A DNA stretch of 57,762 nt from Moraxellaceae bacterium (GCA_029267635.1 JAJUIK010000015.1:1-57762); one strand, 5' to 3'. Shown: positions 37,330 through 47,260, counted from the first letter of the stretch. The notes: generated by a model not told the origin, from the sequence alone. Numbers and translations: made by a program.

Positions 37330-38580
37330 ATGAATTTACTCAAAACCAGCGTACTCAATGGAGTAGCAGTCTTAATTAAGACTGCCACCATGTTTGCATT
37401 GAATAAAGTTCTGGCTATTTATGTGGGGCCTGCTGGATATGCGGCAATAGGTCAATTCCAAAATTTTATTCAGATGGTCACCACTTTTGCTGGAAGCGCC
37501 ATTAATACTGGTGTAGTTAAATACACTGCGGAATATCATGAAGATAAAGATAAACAACGGGCAATTTGGCAAACGGCTGGGGTCTTGGTTACCGTATGTA
37601 GTCTTTTATTGACGGTACTTATAATTTTATTTCAAAAAAGCCTGACAATTTATTTATTTCAATCTGCTGAATACCAATCGGTATTAGTATGGTTTGCTGT
37701 TTTTTTGTTTTTTTTTAGTTTTAATGCATTATTGCTTGCCATTCTAAATGGTAAAGAAGAAATTGCTAAACTTGTGACTGGAAACATTATTGGTAGCCTG
37801 TTTTCATTTATTGTTACTTCATTTTTAGCTATGAAATTTGGCTTAAAAGGTACATTAATTGCATTATCTATTTATCAATCCATTAATTTAGTAGTAACAA
37901 TGATATTATGTTCTAGAACAGATTGGTTTCAATTTAAATCTTTTTTTGGAAAGGTTGATAAAAAAATTGCTAAGCAATTAAGTGCCTTTGCTTTAATGGC
38001 TTTGGTAAGTGTTGTTTTTGGTAATTTTGCTCAAATTTGGTTAAGAAAAATTATTATTGCTGAATTTGGTATAAGTTATGCGGGTTATTGGGATGCAATG
38101 ACTAAATTAAGTGGTGGTTATCTAATGCTGATAGGCACAATTTTAAGTGTATATTATGTACCAAAATTATCTCAATTACATAAATATATAGAAATAAGAA
38201 AAGAGGTATATTATGGATATAAATGGATATTACCACTAGCAGCGACAACCTGTTTGACCATTTTTATATTGAAAGAATGGATAGTTCGTTTGCTATTTAC
38301 AGATCAGTTTTTACCTATGTTGCAGTTACTTTCATGGCAATTATTAGGTGATGTTATAAAAATAGGTAGTTGGATTGTATCTTTTATGATGCTAAGTAAG
38401 GCAATGACTAAAATCTTTATTTTTACTGAAGTTTTTTTTGCGTTAAGTATTATTCCATTAACATTGTTTTTTATATATTTTGAGGGATTTAAAGGGGTTG
38501 CGATTGCATTTGCCGTAAACTGTTTATTATATTGGATAGTTTGTTCCTATTTGGCATTTAAAAAATTAAAAGAGGTTTAG
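37330..38580 (+). CDS. wzx: Polysaccharide repeat-unit flippase Wzx (WzxE-like)
   Basis: A 416-residue polytopic protein with about twelve hydrophobic segments. The start LLKTSVLNGVAVLIK, followed by GPAGYAAIGQFQNFIQMV and GVVKYTAEY, resembles E. coli WzxE, the flippase for enterobacterial common antigen. It would flip the undecaprenyl-linked repeat to the periplasm. It begins immediately after the aminotransferase stop codon. Confidence 0.88.
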   Translation: MNLLKTSVLNGVAVLIKTATMFALNKVLAIYVGPAGYAAIGQFQNFIQMVTTFAGSAINTGVVKYTAEYHEDKDKQRAIWQTAGVLVTVCSLLLTVLIILFQKSLTIYLFQSAEYQSVLVWFAVFLFFFSFNALLLAILNGKEEIAKLVTGNIIGSLFSFIVTSFLAMKFGLKGTLIALSIYQSINLVVTMILCSRTDWFQFKSFFGKVDKKIAKQLSAFALMALVSVVFGNFAQIWLRKIIIAEFGISYAGYWDAMTKLSGGYLMLIGTILSVYYVPKLSQLHKYIEIRKEVYYGYKWILPLAATTCLTIFILKEWIVRLLFTDQFLPMLQLLSWQLLGDVIKIGSWIVSFMMLSKAMTKIFIFTEVFFALSIIPLTLFFIYFEGFKGVAIAFAVNCLLYWIVCSYLAFKKLKEV

Positions 38581-39534
38581 ATGACACACTTAATAACTAT
38601 AATCGTACCTATGTACAATGAAGAACAAAATGTGGCATCTTGTGTTGATGTCTTAAAAAGTCAAACGGATCAGAAGTTTGAGGTGGTTTTTGTAGATGAT
38701 GGATCAACTGATAAAACAGTCGAAAAGTTAAAGTATTATTTAGAATCAAATGTAGAGTTTAGCTATAAGATTATACAACAAAAAAATAAGGGTGCAGCTG
38801 GAGCAAAAAGAACAGGTATAGAAAATGCTTCATCACAATATATTATGGCGTATGATTGTGATGATAGGCTATCAAAAAATTTAATTGAAAAAATTTATGC
38901 AATCCATAAAGATCAAAATGATGTGGACATCATTATACCAAATATGGAAATACAGGGGGAAAATGGAAATTGGAAAAATTTAAATTTTTATACTAAAGAT
39001 ACCTCTTTAAATTCTATAGAATGTATAAAAAATACATTAAATGGTTGGCATGTACATGGATGTTTCACATGTAAAAGATCAATTTTTATAAAAAGTTGTA
39101 TAGACTATGAAGATTTTAATGTTGAAAGTAGCAATTATATTAATAATGATGAAGTAATAGCTCGATTGATTTTTTTAAATTCTGAAAAAATAATACGTAG
39201 TGATGCTGTATATTATTACTGCTATAACAAAAAGTCTCTGACAAAAAAAGTTAATAATTTAAGCTATTTAATGATAAACAATGCCTTTATAACAGATGAA
39301 ATATTTTCAAATAAAAAAGAATTAGAATCGAATGTTAAAGCAGAGTTGGTCGCTGTTATTTGGGGAGCTTTTGTATATATGTATAAAAATAAACTACAAC
39401 TTGAAAACTTGTTGGTATGGAAGAAAGTAGTTGGCGATGCAATACAAAAACTTAATTATTTAAAGTTAATAGGAAAGTTGGATTTTAAGAAAAAATCACA
39501 ATTAACAATATTAAAATTAATAAATATATTTTGA
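38581..39534 (+). CDS. Family 2 glycosyltransferase
   Basis: A 317-residue GT-A inverting transferase. The N-terminal nucleotide-binding strand IITIIVPMYNEEQNVASCV leads to VFVDDGSTDKTVE, and the metal-binding Asp cluster lies in YDCDDRLSK. It adds one sugar of the capsule repeat; donor and linkage are unknown. Codons are strongly AT-biased. It directly abuts wzx. Confidence 0.85.
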   Translation: MTHLITIIVPMYNEEQNVASCVDVLKSQTDQKFEVVFVDDGSTDKTVEKLKYYLESNVEFSYKIIQQKNKGAAGAKRTGIENASSQYIMAYDCDDRLSKNLIEKIYAIHKDQNDVDIIIPNMEIQGENGNWKNLNFYTKDTSLNSIECIKNTLNGWHVHGCFTCKRSIFIKSCIDYEDFNVESSNYINNDEVIARLIFLNSEKIIRSDAVYYYCYNKKSLTKKVNNLSYLMINNAFITDEIFSNKKELESNVKAELVAVIWGAFVYMYKNKLQLENLLVWKKVVGDAIQKLNYLKLIGKLDFKKKSQLTILKLINIF

Positions 39535-39541
39535 GGACCCT

Positions 39542-40414
39542 ATGACTGAGCCTTTGGTTTCAATAATAATTGCAAGTTATAATCATGAAAACTTTATAAA
39601 GGATAGTATTCAAAGTGCAATTGATCAAACTTACCAAAATCTTGAATTGATCGTTATTGACGATGGCTCTAAAGATGGTTCTGTAGCCAAAATTAGAGAA
39701 ATAATTCCCCAGTGTGAAAAAAGGTTTATTCGTTTTGAATTTAGAAGTCGAGCTAATAAAGGTTTATGTGCGACTATAAATGAAGCTTTAGAATGGTGTG
39801 AAGGGAAGTATCTTTCCCCATTCGCTTCAGATGATATTTTGCTACCTAAAAAAATATCCCATCAAATTGAAATAATGGAAAAAAGACCTGACATTGTCGC
39901 TCTCTTTGGAAATATTAATTATATTGATGAAAATAATATAATAAAAAGAAGTGAATCTAGAAAATCAAGGGAATATTCTTTTGATGATATACTGCTTAAT
40001 AAGCATATTATTCATGCATGCACTCAATTAGTTAGGTCTAATGCTATTAAACAAGTTGGTGGTTATAATCCTGCGATAGTAATTGAAGACTTGTATATGT
40101 TATTAAAATTGGTAAAGATAGGTAAAATATTTGTAGATGATAATATTGTTTCTAATTATAGGCTTCATGCTAATAACTCGATAAAGCGTAATACTTTTAT
40201 TTACAATGGTTGCTTGGATGTTTTAAAAGAATATAGTGAGCATCCACTTTATCTCAGAGCTATATATAGAATGGTGTGGGGATATGCTGCAGCACTTGCA
40301 TTGGAAAATAAAGAATTTAGTTTCAAGGTGATGAAAAATATACTTCTTATATCTCCATGGTCAATTTTTTCTAAAAATTTTCTTCGATATGTGAGAAATT
40401 ATTTACTTAGATAA
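39542..40414 (+). CDS. Family 2 glycosyltransferase
   Basis: A 290-residue GT2 enzyme with start LVSIIIASYNHENFIKDSI, then VIDDGSKDGSV and FASDDILLPKK, where the Asp pair would hold the metal. An RSNAIKQVGGYNP segment is typical of GT2 acceptors. It is distinct in sequence from the previous GT2. It has a GAGG ribosome site in the 7-bp gap. Confidence 0.85.
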   Translation: MTEPLVSIIIASYNHENFIKDSIQSAIDQTYQNLELIVIDDGSKDGSVAKIREIIPQCEKRFIRFEFRSRANKGLCATINEALEWCEGKYLSPFASDDILLPKKISHQIEIMEKRPDIVALFGNINYIDENNIIKRSESRKSREYSFDDILLNKHIIHACTQLVRSNAIKQVGGYNPAIVIEDLYMLLKLVKIGKIFVDDNIVSNYRLHANNSIKRNTFIYNGCLDVLKEYSEHPLYLRAIYRMVWGYAAALALENKEFSFKVMKNILLISPWSIFSKNFLRYVRNYLLR

Positions 40415-40418
40415 CGGG

Positions 40419-41498
40419 GTGCATGTGGTTATTTATTGGTTGATTTGGATCTATGTGGGTATTGCGAACCTAATAGGATCATATAAAAACTATACTAGTA
40501 AAATAATATTTTATTTCACTATAGTATTTATTTTTCTATTTGTAAGTTTTAGATATGAAGTAGGAGCTGACTGGGGAAACTATTTATTTTGGTACGAATA
40601 TTCTTCCAAGCAGTCTTTGAGGGAAATAATTCATGGTAGTGATCCAGCATATAATCTTCTTAACTATTTAAGTAATTATCTTGGATATTCAGATACTATT
40701 TTGGTTAATACTATTTCTAGTTTTCTTGTACTGTTTTTTTTAACGAAAACTGCTTTAAAATTAGAAAAATATTGGTTAGTGATATTGGTATATTTCCCTT
40801 ACCATCTTCTAGTAGTATCTATGAATTATAATCGCCAGGCTGTTGCTATTAGTATTAGCTTATGGGCATTTTGTAAACTATTAGAAAATAAATTTTTTCA
40901 ATTTACGTTTTTGATTTTTTTAGCAGCTCTATTCCATCAAACAGCGATTACTTTACTATTATTTTTACCTGTTCTTCTATCTATTAAGTTTCAACTCTCT
41001 AAAGTTTTTAATATATTTTATATTATAATATCATTAATTTTGCTTTTAGGTTTGCTCTATTATTTTAGCTCGAGCAATGTAAATATGTATCTTCAAGGCA
41101 ATGAGGATATGAGCTCCAAGGGATTTTTTGTACGCTGGCTATACCATTTAATACCTATATTTTTATTTTATAAATATAATTTTATTTTTAAAGAACACAG
41201 GTCTTATCCGGTAATTCGCTATTTTAGTATATTGGTTTTATTTATACTTCCATTAGGTATGATTTTTTCTACTTTGTCAGATCGTTTTAATCTCTACTTA
41301 ATATTCTTTGATCTATTTGTTATTTGTACAGTTTTTGATTATTTAACGAATAAAAATAAAATCGTATTTCTTGGTGCATTAATATTATTTTATACACTGC
41401 AAATGTATATATGGTTTTTTTATGGGGAGTGGGCAGTAAAAGCTTGGATTCCTTATAAAAATTATATTTCTAACTACTTATTTAATAATGTATTCTAA
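40419..41498 (+). CDS. wzy: EpsG-family repeat-unit polymerase Wzy
   Basis: A 359-residue membrane protein with about ten hydrophobic segments. The signature SFRYEVGADWGNYLFWYEY and the later NYNRQAVAISI fit the EpsG family of exopolysaccharide polymerases. It is the only polytopic candidate for Wzy here. The start is a GTG at 40419; another GTG lies at 40425. It overlaps the next gene by one base in TAATG. Confidence 0.85.
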   Translation: MHVVIYWLIWIYVGIANLIGSYKNYTSKIIFYFTIVFIFLFVSFRYEVGADWGNYLFWYEYSSKQSLREIIHGSDPAYNLLNYLSNYLGYSDTILVNTISSFLVLFFLTKTALKLEKYWLVILVYFPYHLLVVSMNYNRQAVAISISLWAFCKLLENKFFQFTFLIFLAALFHQTAITLLLFLPVLLSIKFQLSKVFNIFYIIISLILLLGLLYYFSSSNVNMYLQGNEDMSSKGFFVRWLYHLIPIFLFYKYNFIFKEHRSYPVIRYFSILVLFILPLGMIFSTLSDRFNLYLIFFDLFVICTVFDYLTNKNKIVFLGALILFYTLQMYIWFFYGEWAVKAWIPYKNYISNYLFNNVF

Positions 41499-42583
41499 TG
41501 AAAATTTTATATGTGATAACAGGACTTAGTGGAGGCGGTGCAGAAAAAGTGGTTGCAGATTTGGCTGATCAAATGCAATTACGAGGTCATCAAGTTAAAA
41601 TAGCTTATTTAAAAGGAATGAACATAGTTGTAAAGCCTAACTCTCAAGCTATTGAATTGATTTATTTAGGTTTTGAAACGTTAAGTGATTTTATTTTTGC
41701 ATCAAAAAAATATCGCGAATTAATTGCTTTTTTTCAACCTGATATAGTACACGCCCATATGGTACATGCAAATATTTTTTCTCGGTTAAATCGTATAGGG
41801 TGCTCTATACCAAAGCTCATTTGTACCGCACATAGTAATAATGAGGGTGGAAAGTTGAGAATGTTGGCTTATCAATTTACAAAGTCACTATCTAATTTAG
41901 ATACAAATGTTAGTAAGCGTGCAGTAAATGAGTTTATTGAGAAAAAAGCATTTAATGAATCAGCTCTAGCCATCTATAATGGTATAGATTTATGTAAATA
42001 TAATAAATTTGATATTAGTATGGATGAAATTTTAGGTGATACAAAAAAAAGTGCAACTAAAATTTTGTTAGCTGTTGGTCGGTTAAATATAGCTAAAGAC
42101 TATTCTAATTTGCTAAAAGCATTATTCGTTATTAAAACTACACAAAATTCTAGCTTTAAATTATATATTGTAGGTGAGGGGGAAGAAAGATCGCATATTA
42201 TTGAGCTAATAAGTAGCTTAGGTCTTACACATTCTGTAGAGTTATTAGGTCGTCGTGATGATATTCCAGCACTAATGTCAGCGGCAGATATTTTTGTATT
42301 ATCGTCTGCTTTTGAAGGCTTTGGTCTGGTGGTCGCGGAGGCAATGGCCTGTGAAACTTTTGTTGTGGCGACAGATTGTGGAGGAGTAAAAGAAGTTATG
42401 GGTAATACCGGTATTTTAGTACCACCCAAAGATAGCCTAGCTTTAGCACAAGCATTAGTTACTGCGATGAACATGTTTGAAGTAGATATAAAAAAGAATA
42501 ATGTAAAAGCATTACAACATATTAAAAATAATTTTGATTTACAAATAATTGTAGAAAAATGGCTAAATCTCTATGAAAAATAA
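41498..42583 (+). CDS. Family 4 glycosyltransferase
   Basis: A 361-residue GT-B retaining transferase. N-terminal glycine loop ITGLSGGGAEKVV, C-terminal donor site LLAVGRLNIAKDYSNL and the E-x7-E region AFEGFGLVVAEAMAC. The donor is unknown. It overlaps the next glycosyltransferase by 11 bp. Confidence 0.87.
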   Translation: MKILYVITGLSGGGAEKVVADLADQMQLRGHQVKIAYLKGMNIVVKPNSQAIELIYLGFETLSDFIFASKKYRELIAFFQPDIVHAHMVHANIFSRLNRIGCSIPKLICTAHSNNEGGKLRMLAYQFTKSLSNLDTNVSKRAVNEFIEKKAFNESALAIYNGIDLCKYNKFDISMDEILGDTKKSATKILLAVGRLNIAKDYSNLLKALFVIKTTQNSSFKLYIVGEGEERSHIIELISSLGLTHSVELLGRRDDIPALMSAADIFVLSSAFEGFGLVVAEAMACETFVVATDCGGVKEVMGNTGILVPPKDSLALAQALVTAMNMFEVDIKKNNVKALQHIKNNFDLQIIVEKWLNLYEK

Positions 42584-43727
42584 AAAAATAATTATTATTG
42601 GTACAACCGCATACAATCTTTATGGCTTTCGTAAAGATTTTATCTTGGCTTGCAAAAAGAATGGCTATCAGGTATATACTTTTGTATCCGAATACAATGA
42701 TGAATGGCTAGATAAAATTACAAACTTAGGTGCTATTGCAGTAACCTATAAGCTTAGCCGTGGTGGACTTAATCCATTGGATGATCTGAAATCCACCTAT
42801 CAACTTATTAAAAAAATAAAAGAAATTCAGCCAGATATTGTATTTCCATATTCGACCAAACCAGTGATTTATGCTACTTTAGCTGCTTATAAAGCAAATG
42901 TACCTTATATTTATGGGATGATTGAAGGACTGGGTTCACCTTTTACAATTCATAAACAAGGGCAAAGCTTCAAGACTAAATTTATAAGGTTTATGCAAGT
43001 GTGTTTATATCGTCTTGCATTTCCATATTTAGATAAAATTATTTTTTTAAACCATGATGATCCTAAAGATTTAGTAGAACAATATAATATCTCTCACAAA
43101 ACTAATGCGATTGAAGTGTTGGGACCTATTGGCCTTAATTTACAAGATTATGTTTATAAAAAATGGGATGAGGAAAAAAGCATATCCTTTATTTTTGTAG
43201 CTCGATTAATCGCTGAAAAGGGAATATTTGAATATTTAGAGGCTGCAAAAATAATAAAAAAACAATATCCTGAAGTGTCATTTAAAATTATTGGTGGTTT
43301 GGATATTGGAAATCCCACAGGTTTAAAACAAGTAGAATTGGATCAGTTAATAGAGACAGGTATTATTGAGTACGAGGGATTTGTTACAGATGTTGATCAA
43401 CGAATATGCGATAGTGCAGTATTTGTATTGCCTTCGTATTATCGAGAGGGTGTCCCGCGCAGTACGCAAGAAGCAATGGCTATTGGACGTCCAGTGATCA
43501 CAACCAATGTGCCAGGATGCCGTGAAACCGTAGTAGAGGGGGTGACAGGTTTCCTTATCCCAAAATGGGATGTGGCTGCATTAGTGAAAAAAATGATTTA
43601 CTTTATAGAACATCCTGAGCAAGTCAATACAATGGGCTATCAAGGATTTTTATATGCTAAACGACATTTTGATGCTGATATAATAAACGATAAGCTGTTA
43701 CAAATTATAGGAGTTAATAATTCATAA
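42573..43727 (+). CDS. Family 4 glycosyltransferase (capM/WbpX-like)
   Basis: A 384-residue GT-B transferase. It starts IIIIGTTAYNLYGFRKDFI and contains FVARLIAEKGIFEYLEAA (donor site) and SYYREGVPRSTQEAMAIGRPVI, the E-x7-E region, followed by GCRETVVEG. This subgroup usually acts near the membrane end or on N-acetyl-sugar acceptors. Its codons are less AT-biased than those of the preceding genes. Confidence 0.86.
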   Translation: MKNKKIIIIGTTAYNLYGFRKDFILACKKNGYQVYTFVSEYNDEWLDKITNLGAIAVTYKLSRGGLNPLDDLKSTYQLIKKIKEIQPDIVFPYSTKPVIYATLAAYKANVPYIYGMIEGLGSPFTIHKQGQSFKTKFIRFMQVCLYRLAFPYLDKIIFLNHDDPKDLVEQYNISHKTNAIEVLGPIGLNLQDYVYKKWDEEKSISFIFVARLIAEKGIFEYLEAAKIIKKQYPEVSFKIIGGLDIGNPTGLKQVELDQLIETGIIEYEGFVTDVDQRICDSAVFVLPSYYREGVPRSTQEAMAIGRPVITTNVPGCRETVVEGVTGFLIPKWDVAALVKKMIYFIEHPEQVNTMGYQGFLYAKRHFDADIINDKLLQIIGVNNS

Positions 43728-43848
43728 TTATCTTTTAAATAAAAAATTTCTATATTTTATTTAAATATGAATTGGAAAAATGATTGGTTCTTGTTTGATA
43801 TAAAAAAATTAGATTTAAATTAATATAATAAATTTTGGTGAGGAAGTA

Positions 43849-44790
43849 ATGAATTATAAAATACAAATATATACGAATTCTGAAAAAGAAGCTTGGAATG
43901 AATTTTTATTAAATTGCAAAAATTATCATTTCATGTTTAATCGTGATTTTATGGACTATCATTCTGATCGTTTTGAGGATTTTTCATTAATATTTAAAGA
44001 TGAGAAAGATAAAATCGTTGCATTATTACCGGGAAATATTAAGGATAACATTTTTTATAGTCATGAAGGTCTATCTTTTGGTGGTTTTTTGATTGATAAA
44101 AATTTTCATACCATTGATATGGTAGAGATTTTTTCACAAATGAAGGTCTTTTTAAAAAATAAAAATATTAGCAAAATTATATATAAATGTATTCCTGTTA
44201 TATATCATAAATATCCGGCGCAAGAAGATTTATATGCTTTATTTATAAATGAAGCTATACTTTATCGTAGAGATGTTAGCTCTTCTATTTATTTGGATGA
44301 AGGGTATGTATATTCAGAGAGCAAGAGGAGATCAATTAATAAAGCAAAGAAAAAGGGATTGATTTGTGTTGAAGTGGATCAACCTAGTCTTGTTTGGGGA
44401 GTAATTCGTGAAGTATTGAAAGATAATCATAATCAATGCCCTATACATAATGAAATTGAAATAGATTTATTAAAAAGTAAATTTCCTGATAATATAAAAG
44501 CTTATCAGTGTTGCTTGGATGATGAAATAATTGCAGCAGTAGTCACTTTCGAAACCGATAGAGTAGTTCATACTCAGTATTTGGCGTGTAACACTAAAGG
44601 AAGAGAAGTGGCGGCATTAGATTATCTTATAGATTTTTTAATAAATAAAAATATTAAATCCGCTAAAATATTTAATTTGGGAATTTCAAATGAAAATGAA
44701 GGAAAATATTTAAATATTGGGCTGATTACTCAAAAAGAAAGGTTCGGTGCTCGTGCAATTATTCATGATTTTTACAACGTCAGTTTATAA
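43849..44790 (+). CDS. FemAB/GNAT-fold acyltransferase-like protein
   Basis: A 313-residue protein with two GNAT-like halves. The N-half has NRDFMDYHSDRF and ALLPGNI. The C-half has a Lys/Arg-rich loop (SKRRSINKAKKKGL), then AYQCCLDDEIIAAVVTFETDR, HTQYLACNTKGREVAALDYLI and KIFNLGISNENEG. This layout fits FemAB-like aminoacyl or acyl transferases often found in surface-polysaccharide clusters. It could acylate a sugar, perhaps with an amino acid. The ribosome site GAGGAAG is strong. A long hairpin follows the gene. Confidence 0.65.
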   Translation: MNYKIQIYTNSEKEAWNEFLLNCKNYHFMFNRDFMDYHSDRFEDFSLIFKDEKDKIVALLPGNIKDNIFYSHEGLSFGGFLIDKNFHTIDMVEIFSQMKVFLKNKNISKIIYKCIPVIYHKYPAQEDLYALFINEAILYRRDVSSSIYLDEGYVYSESKRRSINKAKKKGLICVEVDQPSLVWGVIREVLKDNHNQCPIHNEIEIDLLKSKFPDNIKAYQCCLDDEIIAAVVTFETDRVVHTQYLACNTKGREVAALDYLIDFLINKNIKSAKIFNLGISNENEGKYLNIGLITQKERFGARAIIHDFYNVSL

Positions 44791-44800
44791 TATTTTAATA

Positions 44801-44838
44801 TTAAGAAGTATTACTTCCTAAGAAGTAATACTTCTTAA
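44801..44838. terminator. Perfect 17-bp inverted repeat
   Basis: TTAAGAAGTATTACTTC is mirrored exactly at 44822-44838 around the loop CTAA. It lies 11 nt after the FemAB-like stop. It is AT-rich, with a weak T stretch (GGTAATTTTAATT) after it. It could stop or process the transcript, splitting the locus into two parts. Confidence 0.7.
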
Positions 44839-45449
44839 GAGGTAATTTTAATTAACCTTATTTTTGTGTAAGCTTTTTTGATTTATTCTGATGAAGAATT
44901 AGTACAGAAATTTTAAAAATAAAAATCATGATTAAAAAGCCAGTCAGCATACTTCCTCCTCATATATCGACTTCTCTTTATTTAAATTTTAGCCACTTTA
45001 ATTGGTTTGTTGGTTTATTAATTTATATTGTGGGCGACTATTGAAAATTATTTTTTAACTGTCTTATATATTAATCTTGTTTATATAAATTTCATTTAAT
45101 TATGAATTAATAAAATACATTTTTTTACATTTTTAAAAATATAACTAATCACCTATTTCATATGACATTAATTTTTTTAATAAAAATATTTATCATGATA
45201 TTTATTTAATTAAAATATAGATATCCAATAGGCTTTTATTTTTAATTAACTGATTTTATTGTATAATTTATAAATTTTATTTTTTTGTTTATCATTTATT
45301 GTTGGTTTTATTTAATAAAAATTGCTTATAAGAAATGTTAATTGTGTTCTATAAACTCAAAGATTAAGAATTTTTGTAAGAAATCATCTCTACTTAAAAC
45401 AAAAAGCAATTGATATGATTGGAGAATAGACATATTGAGGTGTTTATTA
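44839..45449. other. AT-rich intergenic region before the initiating transferase
   Basis: This interval has extreme AT content and no credible ORF. It separates the repeat-unit genes from the conserved right arm of the locus and probably holds a second promoter. No repeat or RNA gene is seen besides the hairpin at its left edge. Confidence 0.55.
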
Positions 45450-46343
45450 ATGACTCTAAAAGAACAAAAAAATACAATGAAAAACTGTAAAGAAAGTGCT
45501 TTCGTGATGTATAAGCCTTTATATCTTGAAAAAAATGATATTTCTTTGCAGAGATATTCCAATAATATCTATACATGTAATACACAATCTACAAAAATTT
45601 CTTTAAAAAACGATCAGATAAATACATCCGATAACAAAAAATCTTGGGGTGATGAAAATGATATTTTATTAAAAAATTCTATTAAAAATACTGAATATTT
45701 TTATTTTGTTAACAATATTTTTAGGTATAAAGGGGAAGTGTTAAAGCGACTGGTTGATATAGTTATTTCATTAATCGCTTTATTAATATTGTTTCCGATT
45801 TTTATTATAGTCGCTTATAAAGTTAGGAAAAATCTTGGTTCACCAGTATTTTTTTATCAAGAGCGTCCAGGAAAAAATGGCAAACTCTTTAGAATGATTA
45901 AATTTCGTTCTATGAAGGATTTATGTGCTCCAGATGGAAGTCCCTTACCAGATGAGCAACGTATCACGCCTTTCGGGCAAAAATTGCGTGCGACCAGTTT
46001 GGATGAAATGCCTCAACTGATTAATGTATTAAAAGGTGATATGAGTATTGTTGGACCCCGTCCGATGCTCAAAGAATTTGTGGAATTGTATTCTCCTGAA
46101 CAAGCACGTCGTTTGAATGTTCGTCCCGGTATGACAGGTCTGGCACAAGTCAGTGGACGTAATGAGTTGGATTACGAAGAACGTTTTAAATATGACGTCT
46201 GGTATGTTAATAATCATAATTTATGGGTCGATTGTAAGATCATGTTTAAGACGGTTATCGTCATGGCAAAATGTGAAGGAATCAATGCACCTGGCCATGT
46301 CGGACCTTCATTATTTAAAGGTAACAATTTTCAAAGCAAATAG
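45450..46343 (+). CDS. Initiating sugar-phosphate transferase with N-terminal extension (ItrA-like)
   Basis: A 297-residue polyisoprenyl-phosphate hexose-1-phosphate transferase. The catalytic part begins at KRLVDIVISLIALLILFPIF (residue about 99), with one membrane segment. It continues FFYQERPGKNGKLFRMIKFRSM, the Asp-Glu pair in SLDEMPQLINV, and GPRP. It would start the repeat by moving a sugar phosphate onto undecaprenyl phosphate. Typical Acinetobacter ItrA proteins are about 200 residues; here about 95 AT-rich, polar residues precede the domain. ATG at 45450 has GAGGTG upstream; a TTG at 45435 is also in frame. Confidence 0.85.
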   Translation: MTLKEQKNTMKNCKESAFVMYKPLYLEKNDISLQRYSNNIYTCNTQSTKISLKNDQINTSDNKKSWGDENDILLKNSIKNTEYFYFVNNIFRYKGEVLKRLVDIVISLIALLILFPIFIIVAYKVRKNLGSPVFFYQERPGKNGKLFRMIKFRSMKDLCAPDGSPLPDEQRITPFGQKLRATSLDEMPQLINVLKGDMSIVGPRPMLKEFVELYSPEQARRLNVRPGMTGLAQVSGRNELDYEERFKYDVWYVNNHNLWVDCKIMFKTVIVMAKCEGINAPGHVGPSLFKGNNFQSK

Positions 46344-46384
46344 ATGAGTTAAAACTTCCATTAAAATAATTAGTAGTAAAGCTT

Positions 46385-47260
46385 ATGATTAAAAAGGCTA
46401 TTTTACCCGTTGCGGGTTTGGGTACTCGGTTCTTACCCGCAAGTAAATCTATTCCTAAAGAAATGGTCATAGTGGTTGATCGACCTGTGATTGAATATGC
46501 AGTACGTGAAGCTATAGATGCTGGTATAGAACAAGTTATTTTGGTGACCCACTCCTCTAAAGTAGCGATCGAAAATTATTTTGATAGAAACTTTGAGCTA
46601 GAAACTACATTAGAACAAAAACAGAAATTTGATTTACTTGCAGAGATTACTGATATTGTGCCATCTCACGTCACCATTGTGAGTATTCGCCAGCCGCAGC
46701 CTTTGGGACTGGGGCATGCAATATTGTGTGCTAAAAATATTATAGGAGGAGATGATTTTGCTGTTTTGCTGCCAGATGTACTGGTAAAGGCTCGTTCCAG
46801 ACAACAGGATCTTGCTCAAATGATACAGCGTTATCAGATCTCTCGTGCAGCTCAGATTATGGTTGAGGCTGTACCTGATCATCTAGTAGATCAATATGGC
46901 ATTGTAGAGGTAGCACAGATTCCAGCTGAAGCTGAAAGCCAACTGGTGCAGAGTATTGTAGAAAAACCGGTAATAGGGACTGCACCGTCGAACTTGTCAG
47001 TCGTTGGACGCTATGTGCTTCCAGCCAAAATTATGCAATTACTGGAACAGACCCCCAAAGGGGCTGGAAATGAAATTCAGCTTACTGATGCGATTGCAAT
47101 GCTACAGCAGACAGATCCAGTAGAAGCTTACCGTATGTCTGGGCAGGCTTTTGATTGCGGTAGTAAGTTGGGTTATCTAAAAGCCGTTTTACACTATGGA
47201 ATTGAACATGCTCAACTGGGAGCAGAATTTAAGCAGCTAATAAGAAAATTAGATCTCTAA
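46385..47260 (+). CDS. galU: UTP-glucose-1-phosphate uridylyltransferase
   Basis: A 291-residue enzyme making UDP-glucose. The nucleotide loop GLGTRFLPASKSIPKEM spans about residues 11-27. Other conserved parts are LPDVLV, EKPVIGTAPSNL and GAGNEIQLTDAI. It is the first gene of the conserved galU-ugd-gpi-gne1 right arm, with a higher GC content than the repeat-unit genes. Confidence 0.96.
   Translation: MIKKAILPVAGLGTRFLPASKSIPKEMVIVVDRPVIEYAVREAIDAGIEQVILVTHSSKVAIENYFDRNFELETTLEQKQKFDLLAEITDIVPSHVTIVSIRQPQPLGLGHAILCAKNIIGGDDFAVLLPDVLVKARSRQQDLAQMIQRYQISRAAQIMVEAVPDHLVDQYGIVEVAQIPAEAESQLVQSIVEKPVIGTAPSNLSVVGRYVLPAKIMQLLEQTPKGAGNEIQLTDAIAMLQQTDPVEAYRMSGQAFDCGSKLGYLKAVLHYGIEHAQLGAEFKQLIRKLDL

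Noticed and set aside
42100..42474. A 124-codon minus-strand frame in a glycosyltransferase gene
   Set aside because: Fully inside a certain GT4 gene, low-complexity translation.
44839..45434. Short minus-strand frames around 45338-45585
   Set aside because: AT-rich random frames, partly antisense to the initiating transferase, with no ribosome site.
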